A DNA stretch of 49,951 nt from contig CAZTSG010000005.1 of the NCBI GenBank assembly GCA_964616835.1, forward strand, positions 1 to 49,951, written 5' to 3'. The translations under genes and the position numbers were made by a program. The notes under the pieces are model-generated. The model was not told the origin of the DNA. It ran no database searches and was given only the letters and a program-made list of their open reading frames with translations. Source of the DNA: JAAOZP01 sp964616835. GTDB lineage: Archaea; Thermoproteota; EX4484-205; JAAOZP01. Every line of letters begins with the position of its first letter. Position 1 is the first letter of the stretch. Shown here piece after piece: positions 15,556-24,346 of the stretch.

Positions 15556-17225
15556 CTTCCAGCGTGCCCGTGGAGAAGCAGTGTGAATTAGAGATGAGGA
15601 GTAACGCTATTAAGAAGGGTGTTGACAGGGCTCCCCACAGAAGTCTCCTACACGCCGTTGGACTGGAGAAGGAGGATTTTGAAAAACCCTTCATAGCAGT
15701 GGTTAACTCTTATACGAACATTGTGCCAGGGCATATTCACCTCGACTCTCTCGCCGAAGAAGTCTCGAGGGGGATTAGAGACGAGGGCGGTGTGCCCTTC
15801 GTCTTCAATACTATTGCTGTTTGCGATGGGTTGGCGATGAACCACGATGGTATGAAATACTCTCTTCCAAGCAGGGAGGTAATAGCAGACTCCATAGAGA
15901 TAATGCTCTCAGCACACATGTTTGACGCCGCCGTCTTCATTGCTTCATGCGATAAGATTGTTCCCGGGCACCTTCTTGCAGCAGCGAGGCTGAACCTCCC
16001 CTCAATATTCGTAACCGGCGGGCCGATGTACCCCGGCGTGTTTAAGAATAGGAGGATAGATCTAGTATCGGTTTTCGAAGTTCTCGGCAAGTTTCACGAG
16101 GGGGAGGTTACGCTGGAAGAGTTGAGAGAATTTGAAAGGGCTGCTTGCCCTGGAGCTGGAAGCTGCGCGGGGCTTTTCACAGCGAACACTATGGCGTGCC
16201 TAGTGGAGGCGATGGGCCTGTCTCTTCCAGGTATGGCTGCGACGCATGCTTTGGATGAGAAGAAGAAAAGGCTTGCCTACGATTCGGGGAGGAGGATAGT
16301 CGGGCTCTGGAGAGAGGGGCTTAAGTTTAAGGACGTGGTTAAGAGAGAGAGCCTGATTAACGCGATAATCGTTGATAATGCCTTAGGAGGATCCACTAAT
16401 ACTGTTCTCCACATAAGCGCGCTCGCTAAGGAAGCTGGTTACGACCTCTCGCTTCAAGTATTCGACGAGATTAGTAGGAGGATACCGACGCTAGTCCTCA
16501 TAAGGCCCTCTGGAGAAAGCTTTATGATCGACTTTTATAATGATGGTGGAGTCCCAGCCCTTCTAAAAATGCTCAAGAAGTATATTTACTTGGATGCGAT
16601 GACAGTATTGGGGAAGCCTTTAAAAGAGCTTGTTGAAACGTTTCCTGAGCCACGGGGCTTTCTCATACGTCCTCCTGAGAACCCGTATAGAAGCGAGGGC
16701 GGTATAGCTATCCTATGGGGGTCTCTAGCTCCCGAGGGTGCTGTTATAAAGCTTGCCGGAACACCTATGCAGCTTAGAACGTTTAGGGGCAGGGCTAGAG
16801 TATTCAATTCCGAGGAGGAGGTGGTTGAAGCGCTTGAAGAAGAGGAGTTCAAAGGGAATACTGTTGTAGTCGTTAGGTATGAGGGCCTACTGGGCGGACC
16901 CGGTATGCGTGAAATGCTGATGCCTACTTCGCTTATAGTCGGGAGGAACCTTGTCGAGAAGGTCGCGTTGGTTACTGACGGCAGGTTCTCAGGAGGTACC
17001 AAGGGGATTGCTATAGGGCATGTTTCTCCAGAAGCATTCTTAGGCGGGCCTATAGCTCTTGTCGAAGACGGTGACGAGATACTTATAGATGTTCCGAGCA
17101 GGCGGCTCGATCTGCTTGTGGATGAGGATGAGCTTCAGGAGAGAAGGAGGAAGTGGACTCCGGTAGTGAAAAGGATTGAAAGCAAGTTTTTAAACAAACT
17201 TAGAGACAACAGGTTCCTCCTTTAA
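15552..17225 (+). CDS. ilvD: Dihydroxy-acid dehydratase
   Basis: A 557-residue iron-sulphur dehydratase that makes the 2-oxo acids of valine and isoleucine. Cluster-binding cysteines lie in IASCDKIVPGH and in PGAGSCAGLFTANTMACL. The C-terminal barrel has DGRFSGGTKG. The start ATG overlaps the end of ilvC. The family is oxygen-sensitive when it holds [4Fe-4S], and cluster type cannot be read from sequence. A further gene follows after one base. Confidence 0.95.
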   Translation: MTSSVPVEKQCELEMRSNAIKKGVDRAPHRSLLHAVGLEKEDFEKPFIAVVNSYTNIVPGHIHLDSLAEEVSRGIRDEGGVPFVFNTIAVCDGLAMNHDGMKYSLPSREVIADSIEIMLSAHMFDAAVFIASCDKIVPGHLLAAARLNLPSIFVTGGPMYPGVFKNRRIDLVSVFEVLGKFHEGEVTLEELREFERAACPGAGSCAGLFTANTMACLVEAMGLSLPGMAATHALDEKKKRLAYDSGRRIVGLWREGLKFKDVVKRESLINAIIVDNALGGSTNTVLHISALAKEAGYDLSLQVFDEISRRIPTLVLIRPSGESFMIDFYNDGGVPALLKMLKKYIYLDAMTVLGKPLKELVETFPEPRGFLIRPPENPYRSEGGIAILWGSLAPEGAVIKLAGTPMQLRTFRGRARVFNSEEEVVEALEEEEFKGNTVVVVRYEGLLGGPGMREMLMPTSLIVGRNLVEKVALVTDGRFSGGTKGIAIGHVSPEAFLGGPIALVEDGDEILIDVPSRRLDLLVDEDELQERRRKWTPVVKRIESKFLNKLRDNRFLL

Positions 17226-17226
17226 A

Positions 17227-18243
17227 ATGCACGCTATTCCGGATAAGGCGCTTTCAATCAAGCTAGACAGATTTGCAACGATCTGTCTAAATGGGCGTGA
17301 TACAACGCTAGAAATAGGCTTGTCCCGTTCTCCAAATTATGTCTTCATTTCTCACGCCCATCTTGATCATATATGTAAGCAAGAGTCTAGAGACGTGGAG
17401 GCAATATGCTCTGAGGAAACATTCCTCTTATCAACGCTCAGAGGGTTTGGGGTAAAGCGGGCGGATAGTCCCTTCCTCCTCTTGGATTCAGGACATATAC
17501 TGGGCTCTAAGTCGATAGTCTTAGAAACGAGTTGCGAGAAGATACTCTACACCGGGGACGTAAACAATTCCCCGCTTGCAGACATTCCTAGGCAACGATT
17601 TCCGAAGACGCATACTCTGATAATAGAGTCTAACTACGGGTGTCCAAGCCTAGTCTTTCCTCCGCGTCACAAGCTAATTAAAGAGGTTGTTGACTATGTT
17701 CGGGAAAACTTGAACAGGGGCAGACCTGCAGTCCTTATGGGCTATCCGTTAGGCAAATCGCAGCATGTTCAAATGATTCTAGACCGTTTCCTACCGGATG
17801 TTGAGAAATACGTTTCTCCGTCAATAGCAAGATACAACGAGGTTTACAGGCTCTTCTCGATGACGATAGAGGAGAAAAAGACATTGTACTCCCAGTCTCA
17901 ATCATTTCCAAAGGACAGTAATTGGGTGCTTTATTACCCGAATATTTCCGGTAGGAATGCTTTCATGCAGGTTATTAAAAGGAGGTACGGTGCTGTTTTA
18001 ATCGGGTTCTCAGGAAGGTCGCTTTTAAAGGGTTATGAAGAAATGCTGGCAGTCGACCAGGCTTTTCCAATTAGCGACCATGCGGATTTCAACGGTTTAC
18101 TCAAAATAGTTGAAGAAACCTCTCCACAGAAGGTTTTGACGGTGCATGGTTTTTCTAGAGAATTCTCTAGAGAGCTCAGGAACCTTGGATACGAGGCCTA
18201 CGACTTTAACTCCCTAAGGGGGGAACGCATCAGGCTTTTCTAA
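17227..18243 (+). CDS. Metallo-beta-lactamase-fold hydrolase (beta-CASP-like exonuclease family)
   Basis: A 338-residue protein with MBL metal motifs: HAHLDH (about residues 43-48), GHILGS, TGDVN and a late SDHADF, plus ESNYG. These resemble the mRNA 3'-end-processing/DNA-repair branch of the family (COG1236). It probably acts as a nuclease on RNA or DNA. It begins one base after the ilvD stop and so is probably co-transcribed with the amino-acid genes, although nothing functional links them. It is convergent with the DNA methylase, with stops adjacent. Confidence 0.8.
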   Translation: MHAIPDKALSIKLDRFATICLNGRDTTLEIGLSRSPNYVFISHAHLDHICKQESRDVEAICSEETFLLSTLRGFGVKRADSPFLLLDSGHILGSKSIVLETSCEKILYTGDVNNSPLADIPRQRFPKTHTLIIESNYGCPSLVFPPRHKLIKEVVDYVRENLNRGRPAVLMGYPLGKSQHVQMILDRFLPDVEKYVSPSIARYNEVYRLFSMTIEEKKTLYSQSQSFPKDSNWVLYYPNISGRNAFMQVIKRRYGAVLIGFSGRSLLKGYEEMLAVDQAFPISDHADFNGLLKIVEETSPQKVLTVHGFSREFSRELRNLGYEAYDFNSLRGERIRLF

Positions 18244-19362
18244 TTACTTGCGCAGGAATATTACAAACTCGTCTGCATGCCCTATCTTAACTACGCGATC
18301 CCTAGTGGCTACTCTCCTGTTAACCAGCCACATGCGTTCAGTTTCAAAACCGATTTCGCCAGCTATTTTTGAGAAAATCTTCTCCGATTCCACAACTCCT
18401 GTTGGGAAGACTCCTTGGGCGATTACGAAGACCCCTTTCCCACCTTCCTTAAGAACGCGATAAATCTCCGACAGAGCTCTCTTAAGGTCTTCGAAATAAG
18501 CGCTGGCTATAGCGGGCAGACCTCCGTATTCAGAATCCACATGGTTTTCAACGGAATCCCCTATGTATGATCTTAACATCGGTTCCGCTCCCTTGAAGAA
18601 AAGCTCGTTCTCAACCCGGTAGACCTTCGTATACTCTATCTTGTTTAAATAAGGAGGTGATGTAATTACCGCGTCAAACATGTTGTCGCTCAGAAACTTT
18701 AGGTTTCGAGAGTCTGCTTTCAACGTGGTTATCGTCGGATTAAGTGTTTTAAACTCCTCCAAGTCTCTTATCATCCGCTTAACCCTGTTCCTGTAGAATT
18801 TTCTAAACGGAGGAACATTCTTCTCCCTAACTATCTTTAAAACTCCCCCATCCTTAACTATGTAGGACGCCTTGATCGCAGCACTCATCAATCCCAGTTT
18901 GAAAAAACCATTAACAACCTCATCCTCTATTTCCTCAATGATACTCCTAAAGAATAATACATCTTCTAAAACATGCCTGGGGAAGGCTTTTCTAACAATA
19001 CTGCTGAGCCTGCTTAAGTCTTGTCTCTTAAATTTTTCAGAAAAAACCTTCTTGGAAACCTCCTTTAACGTGTTAACATCGTAATCCGCCGTCTTAACCC
19101 TCGACACGAACACTGGTAGATCTGCTATGTCTATGCCCATAGCGTTTACTCCAAGCTCTTTACAAGTAAGCTGTGTGGTTCCAACTCCGCAGAAAGGGTC
19201 TAACACCCAGGAATCTCTTCCAAGCTTGAGATCCCTGATTATTAAATTTACAAAATCTCGCGAGAAGCCTTCCTTATAGTAGAACCAGTTATGTATTGGA
19301 GTATGCTTATTCGGTATGAATGTTACAAGCTTCCCTATCTCAGTCTTCTTCTCGATTATCAT
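18244..19362 (-). CDS. Orphan DNA methyltransferase, N4-cytosine/N6-adenine type
   Basis: A 372-residue class I methyltransferase. AdoMet motif I DPFCGVGTT (about 55-63) precedes motif IV TSPPYLN (about 235-241). The Ser-Pro-Pro-Tyr form is typical of N4-cytosine DNA methylases, but related archaeal enzymes modify RNA. A long insertion between the motifs could hold the target-recognition part. No restriction endonuclease is adjacent, so it is an orphan, possibly marking DNA or acting on tRNA/rRNA. It is divergent from argH, with overlapping A/T-rich promoter elements at 19377-19411. Confidence 0.75.
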   Translation of the reverse strand: MIIEKKTEIGKLVTFIPNKHTPIHNWFYYKEGFSRDFVNLIIRDLKLGRDSWVLDPFCGVGTTQLTCKELGVNAMGIDIADLPVFVSRVKTADYDVNTLKEVSKKVFSEKFKRQDLSRLSSIVRKAFPRHVLEDVLFFRSIIEEIEDEVVNGFFKLGLMSAAIKASYIVKDGGVLKIVREKNVPPFRKFYRNRVKRMIRDLEEFKTLNPTITTLKADSRNLKFLSDNMFDAVITSPPYLNKIEYTKVYRVENELFFKGAEPMLRSYIGDSVENHVDSEYGGLPAIASAYFEDLKRALSEIYRVLKEGGKGVFVIAQGVFPTGVVESEKIFSKIAGEIGFETERMWLVNRRVATRDRVVKIGHADEFVIFLRK

Positions 19363-19469
19363 AAAGTTCTTTTCAGCTATAAGGCATATGGAGATGATGG
19401 TTTTTAAATTTTGAATCGCCCATGCGGTCTATAACCTTATTAGCTGGCTTAAAGCTCATTCTAGGAAAG

Positions 19470-20969
19470 ATGTCCGAAGAGAGCATATACCGTAGCCGTC
19501 TAGAGCCTGCTTTTCCAGAAGCAACAAGATACGCATCAAGCATTAAAGAAGATTCATGGATATTTTACGAAGATATAGAGGCTACTGTTGCCCACGACTT
19601 CATGCTTATGAAGCAAGGATATATAACGGAAGACCAGTTTAAGAAGATTGCTTCCGCAATTAAAAAACTTTTAGAAAGAAAGGTGCTGACACAGGTAGAC
19701 GCAAGCAAATATGAAGATGTGCATGAGCTTATAGAGTCGTTCATAATTAAGGAAATCGGAATTGAAATCGGAGGATTGGTTCATACTGCCCGCTCAAGAA
19801 ACGACCAAGTTGTGACCGCAGTGAGGCTTAAAACTAGGAGGGAGATTCTTAATGTTCTTAGAGAAATACTGGATCTTGAAAAAGCATTGTTGAAGAAAGC
19901 ACGTGAAACCATCGACGTTCTATTTCCTTTTTACACACATCTTCAGCAAGCGCAAGCAGCCCCTTTATCGCATTATTTTCTCGGCTATTTCGACATTTTA
20001 CTGAGGGATTTTGATCGCATAACGGAATCTCTAAAGAGGATTAACCTTAACCCTCTTGGAAGCGTTGCGATAGTCGGAACCTCCTTGAAAGTAGACAGAG
20101 AGCTTACAACAAAGCTCCTTGGCTTCTACGGTGTCTTAGAAAACTCGCTTGATGCAGTATCCTCTAGAGACTTCATACTGGAGACTGTGTCAAACCTTAA
20201 CATACTGATGCTGAATTTGAGCAGAATGATGGAGGACTTCATAATCTGGTTGACTTCAGAATTCGGCTTCTTCACTCTCCCAGACGAATTAGCATTCCCC
20301 TCTAGTGCAATGCCGAACAAGAAGAATCCCTGCATACTTGAGCTGGCCCGCGCTAGGTCTGGAAGGGTTTTCTCAAGCCTAGCTCAGCTCTCGATGGTTT
20401 GCAAAGCGGCACCAAGCGGCTATGTTAGGGACCTGCAGGAGACTAAGCCTCCCCTTATTGAGGCGTTTGAAACAGTAAAAGAAACGCTTAGAATCATTAG
20501 GATTGTTGTTGAAAATATGCGAGAAAACCGGGAGAGGATAAAATCATCCATGGAGCAAAGCATCATTGCTCTAGACGTTGCTGAGAGAATTATTGAGGAG
20601 GCTGGAGTTCCATTCAGGCTAGCGCATAAGCTGGTTGGCGAGATGGTGAGGAGAAGCCTTAAGAACGATAAAGGCTTCAAGAACCTTAAGGAGGAAGATC
20701 TTAAGGAGGCTTCTCTTCAAATATTGGGTAAGGACATAAGTCCGCTCCTTTTAAACATCCTGAGTAGAAGCGAAGAGACCCTGGTTTCGTTAAGAACCTC
20801 TGCTGGTGCGGGTTGCCGGAGTAACGATTTAGAAATGCTGTCTGAAAGAGAGAGGTTGTTAGAGGATTACTGTTCCAAGTTGAACGAGATGGTTCAAAGA
20901 GACAGGGATGCTAAAAAACTCTTGGAGAGCCAGGTTGCTAGGCTTGTAGAAGGATTTTCCTTTCCGTAA
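19470..20969 (+). CDS. argH: Argininosuccinate lyase
   Basis: A protein of about 500 residues of the fumarase/aspartase superfamily that splits argininosuccinate into arginine and fumarate. The signature SSAMPNKKNP is present, with HTARSRNDQV and THLQQAQ, the substrate-binding motifs. An earlier in-frame ATG at 19422 exists. The TATA box TTTTTAAATTTT (19400-19411) would put the transcript start near 19430, so ATG 19470 (MSEESIYRSRL) is preferred and matches the usual N-terminus better. No argG neighbour lies within the window. Confidence 0.93.
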   Translation: MSEESIYRSRLEPAFPEATRYASSIKEDSWIFYEDIEATVAHDFMLMKQGYITEDQFKKIASAIKKLLERKVLTQVDASKYEDVHELIESFIIKEIGIEIGGLVHTARSRNDQVVTAVRLKTRREILNVLREILDLEKALLKKARETIDVLFPFYTHLQQAQAAPLSHYFLGYFDILLRDFDRITESLKRINLNPLGSVAIVGTSLKVDRELTTKLLGFYGVLENSLDAVSSRDFILETVSNLNILMLNLSRMMEDFIIWLTSEFGFFTLPDELAFPSSAMPNKKNPCILELARARSGRVFSSLAQLSMVCKAAPSGYVRDLQETKPPLIEAFETVKETLRIIRIVVENMRENRERIKSSMEQSIIALDVAERIIEEAGVPFRLAHKLVGEMVRRSLKNDKGFKNLKEEDLKEASLQILGKDISPLLLNILSRSEETLVSLRTSAGAGCRSNDLEMLSERERLLEDYCSKLNEMVQRDRDAKKLLESQVARLVEGFSFP

Positions 20970-21112
20970 AAAGTGAGGGAGAAAATGGCTGTTTTTTAGT
21001 ATTTTAGGTCTTTTTAAATTCATAAAAATTGATTAACAATCGTCGGTAACACTATAAGCTCGCGTCGAAAATAAAAGAATAAAAGCGACCGTAAGCCTCT
21101 TTTTCTTACAAA

Positions 21113-21703
21113 TTGCTGATTAGGAAGGAGAAGATAATAGGTCTCCAAGTCTATGATAAGAAGGGCAGGTACGTGGGGACAGTTAAGGATATCGGTTTCG
21201 TGCTGGGAGAAAACCTTGTTGGGATAGTTGTCGTAGGGAGAGATAATCGTGAGATGGAGTTCATATGGAGCGAAGTTGAGGCTGCTGAAGACATAGTTAT
21301 TCTCAAAAAGGAGGTTACTATTCCTGCCGTTACCCCTCCGCCTAAAAAGCCTGTCGCCGAGTCGCGTGAAGAGGCTAAACCCGTCTTAAAGGAGCAGCCT
21401 GTTAGCCCCACGATACCTGTGGAGAAGCCGCAGCCCCAACGCGTTCCTACTGAAGCAGAGGTTCAAATAGCTCCGAAGAGTGGAGTCCGAGGGGTTTCTG
21501 AGCTCCCTGCCTCGTTTAAAGAGGAGACGGATTACATGGTTCCTGAGCAGGGCGAGGCAGCAAATGCTACTATGCAGGATTTCGAAGCAAGCAGGATGGA
21601 AGGGGAAAGCACCACTTTAAACACTAAGACCTGCCCGAAATGTGGAGCCATAAATAACGCGCGCTATAAATTCTGCTTCAGATGCGGTACTAGGCTCCCC
21701 TAG
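21113..21703 (+). CDS. PRC-barrel protein with C-terminal zinc ribbon
   Basis: A 196-residue protein. Residues 1-65 form a PRC-barrel-like domain (IIGLQVYDKKGRYVGTVKDIGF). A long, low-complexity linker rich in Pro, Glu and Lys follows (about 68-165). The C-terminus is a CxxC-CxxC zinc ribbon (CPKCGAI and CFRCGTRLP). PRC barrels often act as adaptors for ribosomal RNA processing, cell division or signalling. The start is TTG 21113. It is convergent with the KaiC-like gene, the stops overlapping by 4 bp, and both proteins carry the same kind of ribbon. Confidence 0.75.
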   Translation: MLIRKEKIIGLQVYDKKGRYVGTVKDIGFVLGENLVGIVVVGRDNREMEFIWSEVEAAEDIVILKKEVTIPAVTPPPKKPVAESREEAKPVLKEQPVSPTIPVEKPQPQRVPTEAEVQIAPKSGVRGVSELPASFKEETDYMVPEQGEAANATMQDFEASRMEGESTTLNTKTCPKCGAINNARYKFCFRCGTRLP

Positions 21704-22530
21704 GTTAGTGCTTCTTTAAGAACTATTCCGCGGCCGCGTTCTATTTCGAACCTGTATATTGTTGGGTTAACAGCCGTCCAACGCATTTTTCTAATGAACA
21801 TTGTTCTTATGATCGAATTGCCGACTCTGGTTAGTGAAAGTATTATGACTCCGGATGCTAAGAATTCCTCAACGCCATACCTGCTCATAGCATTCTCGCC
21901 AGTGGGTATTTCTGAAGTTATGAGTGTTGTCACACCAAGGCGTTCCTCTATGGAGAAAATCAGGCTCCTAATATACTCTCTCACCCAAGCTATTTCACTA
22001 GAGTATGTTGTTACTAATGGTGCTATCGGGTCTATTACGAGTCTCTTAGCGCCTATCTCCTTCTTCTTCCTATCCAATTCTTCCACTATGTTGTTGACGA
22101 TAGCATCCATCTCTCTCCCCCACATCTTTGAAGTAAAATACCTCCTCACCGGGATGATTGAAAGCTTTCTAGACTCTATGAGAGGCTGCAGATCCCAGCC
22201 GAAGTTCCTAACGTCCCTTATCAGTACCTCCGGCCTTTCATCTATCGTCACGTAAATACCGGGCTCGTTATTCTTGGCGCCGTATATCAAATACTGGAGG
22301 CTGAAAATGGTTTTACCCGTGCCCGCTTCTCCGGCGAGCAAGTATGTTTTTCCAGCTTCAAAGCCTCCCTCCAATATCTCGTCTATAACTGGGTTACCTG
22401 TGGAAACCTTCCTGACATAGGAAATTCCTTTACGCGGTGTTCCGCAGGAGGGGCAGAACTTGTATTCAGGACTGAGAGGGCGTCCACAAACAGGGCATGA
22501 GTATCTAGTAACTGCTTCCCTGCGCTGCAA
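21700..22530 (-). CDS. KaiC-like RecA-superfamily ATPase with N-terminal zinc ribbon
   Basis: A 276-residue protein. An N-terminal zinc ribbon uses Cys12, Cys15, Cys26 and Cys29. A single KaiC domain follows with Walker A GEAGTGKT (67-74), TIDERPE and Walker B RLVIDPIAPL. Archaeal single-domain KaiC-like ATPases (including FlaH-like and RadA-like forms) act in signalling or as assembly ATPases. There is no archaellum cluster nearby. It is upstream of, and transcribed away from, leuD's end, and convergent with the PRC-barrel gene. Confidence 0.8.
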   Translation of the reverse strand: MQRREAVTRYSCPVCGRPLSPEYKFCPSCGTPRKGISYVRKVSTGNPVIDEILEGGFEAGKTYLLAGEAGTGKTIFSLQYLIYGAKNNEPGIYVTIDERPEVLIRDVRNFGWDLQPLIESRKLSIIPVRRYFTSKMWGREMDAIVNNIVEELDRKKKEIGAKRLVIDPIAPLVTTYSSEIAWVREYIRSLIFSIEERLGVTTLITSEIPTGENAMSRYGVEEFLASGVIILSLTRVGNSIIRTMFIRKMRWTAVNPTIYRFEIERGRGIVLKEALT

Positions 22531-22565
22531 CTGTAGAAGCTTATTCGCGTCGGGTTTATAAATAG

Positions 22566-23087
22566 TTATCGGAGGCTTTTTTCACCCGTTTTCCCGCCTT
22601 TTTGCTTGAAATAATTTATTAATCCGCCTGCTTCCAGTATTTCCACTATGAAATCAGGTATTTTATAAAATGAAAATTCTCTCCCAGTATTAAGATCTCT
22701 TAAAACTCCCTTCTTAAGATGAATCTCCACCTCGTCTCCATCGTTAATTTCCCCGATCCTGTTTTTTTCCTCCGGCACTAGAGCAGGCATACCTAGGTTT
22801 ATGGCGTTCCTGTAGAATATTCTTGCGAAGGATTTTGCTACGATCGCTTTAACATTAGAGTGTTTTAAAGCTATCACAGCGTGTTCCCTAGAGCTTCCTA
22901 GTCCAAAGTTCTCCCCTGCGACAATTATAATATCCTCCTTGGCCCTCTCCCTGAACTCCGGATAATAGTCTTCAAAAACATGTTTGGCGAGAATCGTTGC
23001 ATCATGCGTTACTAGATACTTTGCAGGTATTATTATGTCAGTATCTATGTCGTCTCCGAGCCTTACTACTTTTCCTCGGACAATCAT
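22566..23087 (-). CDS. leuD: 3-isopropylmalate dehydratase small subunit
   Basis: A 173-residue swivel-domain subunit. It has the archaeal LeuD/HacB N-terminus (RLGDDIDTDIIIPAKYL) and the GENFGLGSSREHA and FARIFYRNAINLG motifs. With LeuC it isomerises 2- to 3-isopropylmalate, and the same pair could serve the citramalate route. Its start overlaps the leuC stop by one base, so translation is coupled. No leuB is found in this window. Confidence 0.93.
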   Translation of the reverse strand: MIVRGKVVRLGDDIDTDIIIPAKYLVTHDATILAKHVFEDYYPEFRERAKEDIIIVAGENFGLGSSREHAVIALKHSNVKAIVAKSFARIFYRNAINLGMPALVPEEKNRIGEINDGDEVEIHLKKGVLRDLNTGREFSFYKIPDFIVEILEAGGLINYFKQKGGKTGEKSLR

Positions 23088-24346
23088 TAAAGGTACCTCC
23101 TTGGGTCAGTTATTTTACCCTCGACTGCCGACGCTGCTACTGTCGCGGGAGACGCCAGATAAACCCTGCTGCTTTTATCGCCCATCCTCCCCATGAAGTT
23201 CCTATTGCTGCTTGATATTGCAACTTCGTTTTCTGCGAGAACCCCCCTGGACATACCTAAGCATGCGCCACAGGTTGGAGAAGTAACTACGCCGCCGGCC
23301 CTCAATATTTCTTCAATTATCCCCATTTTCAAAGCATCGCTATATGTTTTCATTGAAGCCGGGCTTACTACAAGCCTCACCCTAGGAGAGATTTTCCTAC
23401 CCTTAATTATTCTAAAAGCTATTAAGAGATCGTCTAGCCTACCATTCGTACAGGAGCCTAGGAAGGCTTGGTCTATCTCCAAGCCCTCAACCTCGCTCAC
23501 AGGCTTCACATCATCCACCCGGTATGGAACACTTACTACTGGTTCCAATTCCGAAGCATTTATTCCCACTTTTTCAAAAGCCGAATCAGGATCGCTTCTA
23601 ACATCCATGAAAGCGCTTTGTTTACCAAAGCTTTTAGCGTATTCAAAGCTTTTGGAATCTGTTTGAACAATTCCAGTTTTAGCACCCATTTCGATCGATA
23701 GGTTTGCTAGAGTCAAGCGTTCAGATAATGATAATTTCTCCACAGTCTTGCCAGCGTACTCCACAACCTTGTAAGTGGCACCGTTTGCCCCTATTTTCCC
23801 AACGATGCTTAAAGCAAGGTCCTTGGCAAAAACCCCTTTCTTGAATTCTCCCTCAACTTCAACGATTATTGTTTCAGGAACTCTCAACCAGATTTCTCCA
23901 GTAGCTAAGACTGCTGCAGCATCAGTCGAGCCTACTCCTATTCCTACAGCACCAGTCGCACCAGCGGTGCACGTATGACTATCCACGCCAATTATCAGGG
24001 ATCCGGGTATGTCAAAACCTTCTTCGAAGAGAACTTGGTGAGCAATCCCGCCCCTCCCTATCTCGTAGAAATTGCTTACACCGTATTTCTTGACGAAGAG
24101 CCTCATCTTCCTCATTTGGTTTGCAAGCTCGATCGTGCTCGGAGGAACGTCATGGTCAAAAATCACGACAACTCTATTTGGATTCCACACTCTATCAGAT
24201 ATTTTTTCAAACTCTTCAACCGCTAATGGTCCAGTTACTTCATGGAGCATTAGAAAATCCACCTTTGCCTCAATTATCTCTCCTATTTCAACGTGTTTCC
24301 CTGCTTTTCTCGCAAGCACTTTTTGAATCGCCGTTAATCCACTCAT
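23087..24346 (-). CDS. leuC: 3-isopropylmalate dehydratase large subunit
   Basis: A 419-residue aconitase-superfamily subunit. The [4Fe-4S] ligands are visible in DSHTCTAGATGAVG, GSCTNGR and SPTCGACLG. The length matches the archaeal LeuC/HacA type. It is the second gene of leuA-leuC-leuD. Its ATG overlaps the leuA stop (ATGA), and its own stop shares one base with leuD's start. Confidence 0.94.
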   Translation of the reverse strand: MSGLTAIQKVLARKAGKHVEIGEIIEAKVDFLMLHEVTGPLAVEEFEKISDRVWNPNRVVVIFDHDVPPSTIELANQMRKMRLFVKKYGVSNFYEIGRGGIAHQVLFEEGFDIPGSLIIGVDSHTCTAGATGAVGIGVGSTDAAAVLATGEIWLRVPETIIVEVEGEFKKGVFAKDLALSIVGKIGANGATYKVVEYAGKTVEKLSLSERLTLANLSIEMGAKTGIVQTDSKSFEYAKSFGKQSAFMDVRSDPDSAFEKVGINASELEPVVSVPYRVDDVKPVSEVEGLEIDQAFLGSCTNGRLDDLLIAFRIIKGRKISPRVRLVVSPASMKTYSDALKMGIIEEILRAGGVVTSPTCGACLGMSRGVLAENEVAISSSNRNFMGRMGDKSSRVYLASPATVAASAVEGKITDPRRYL

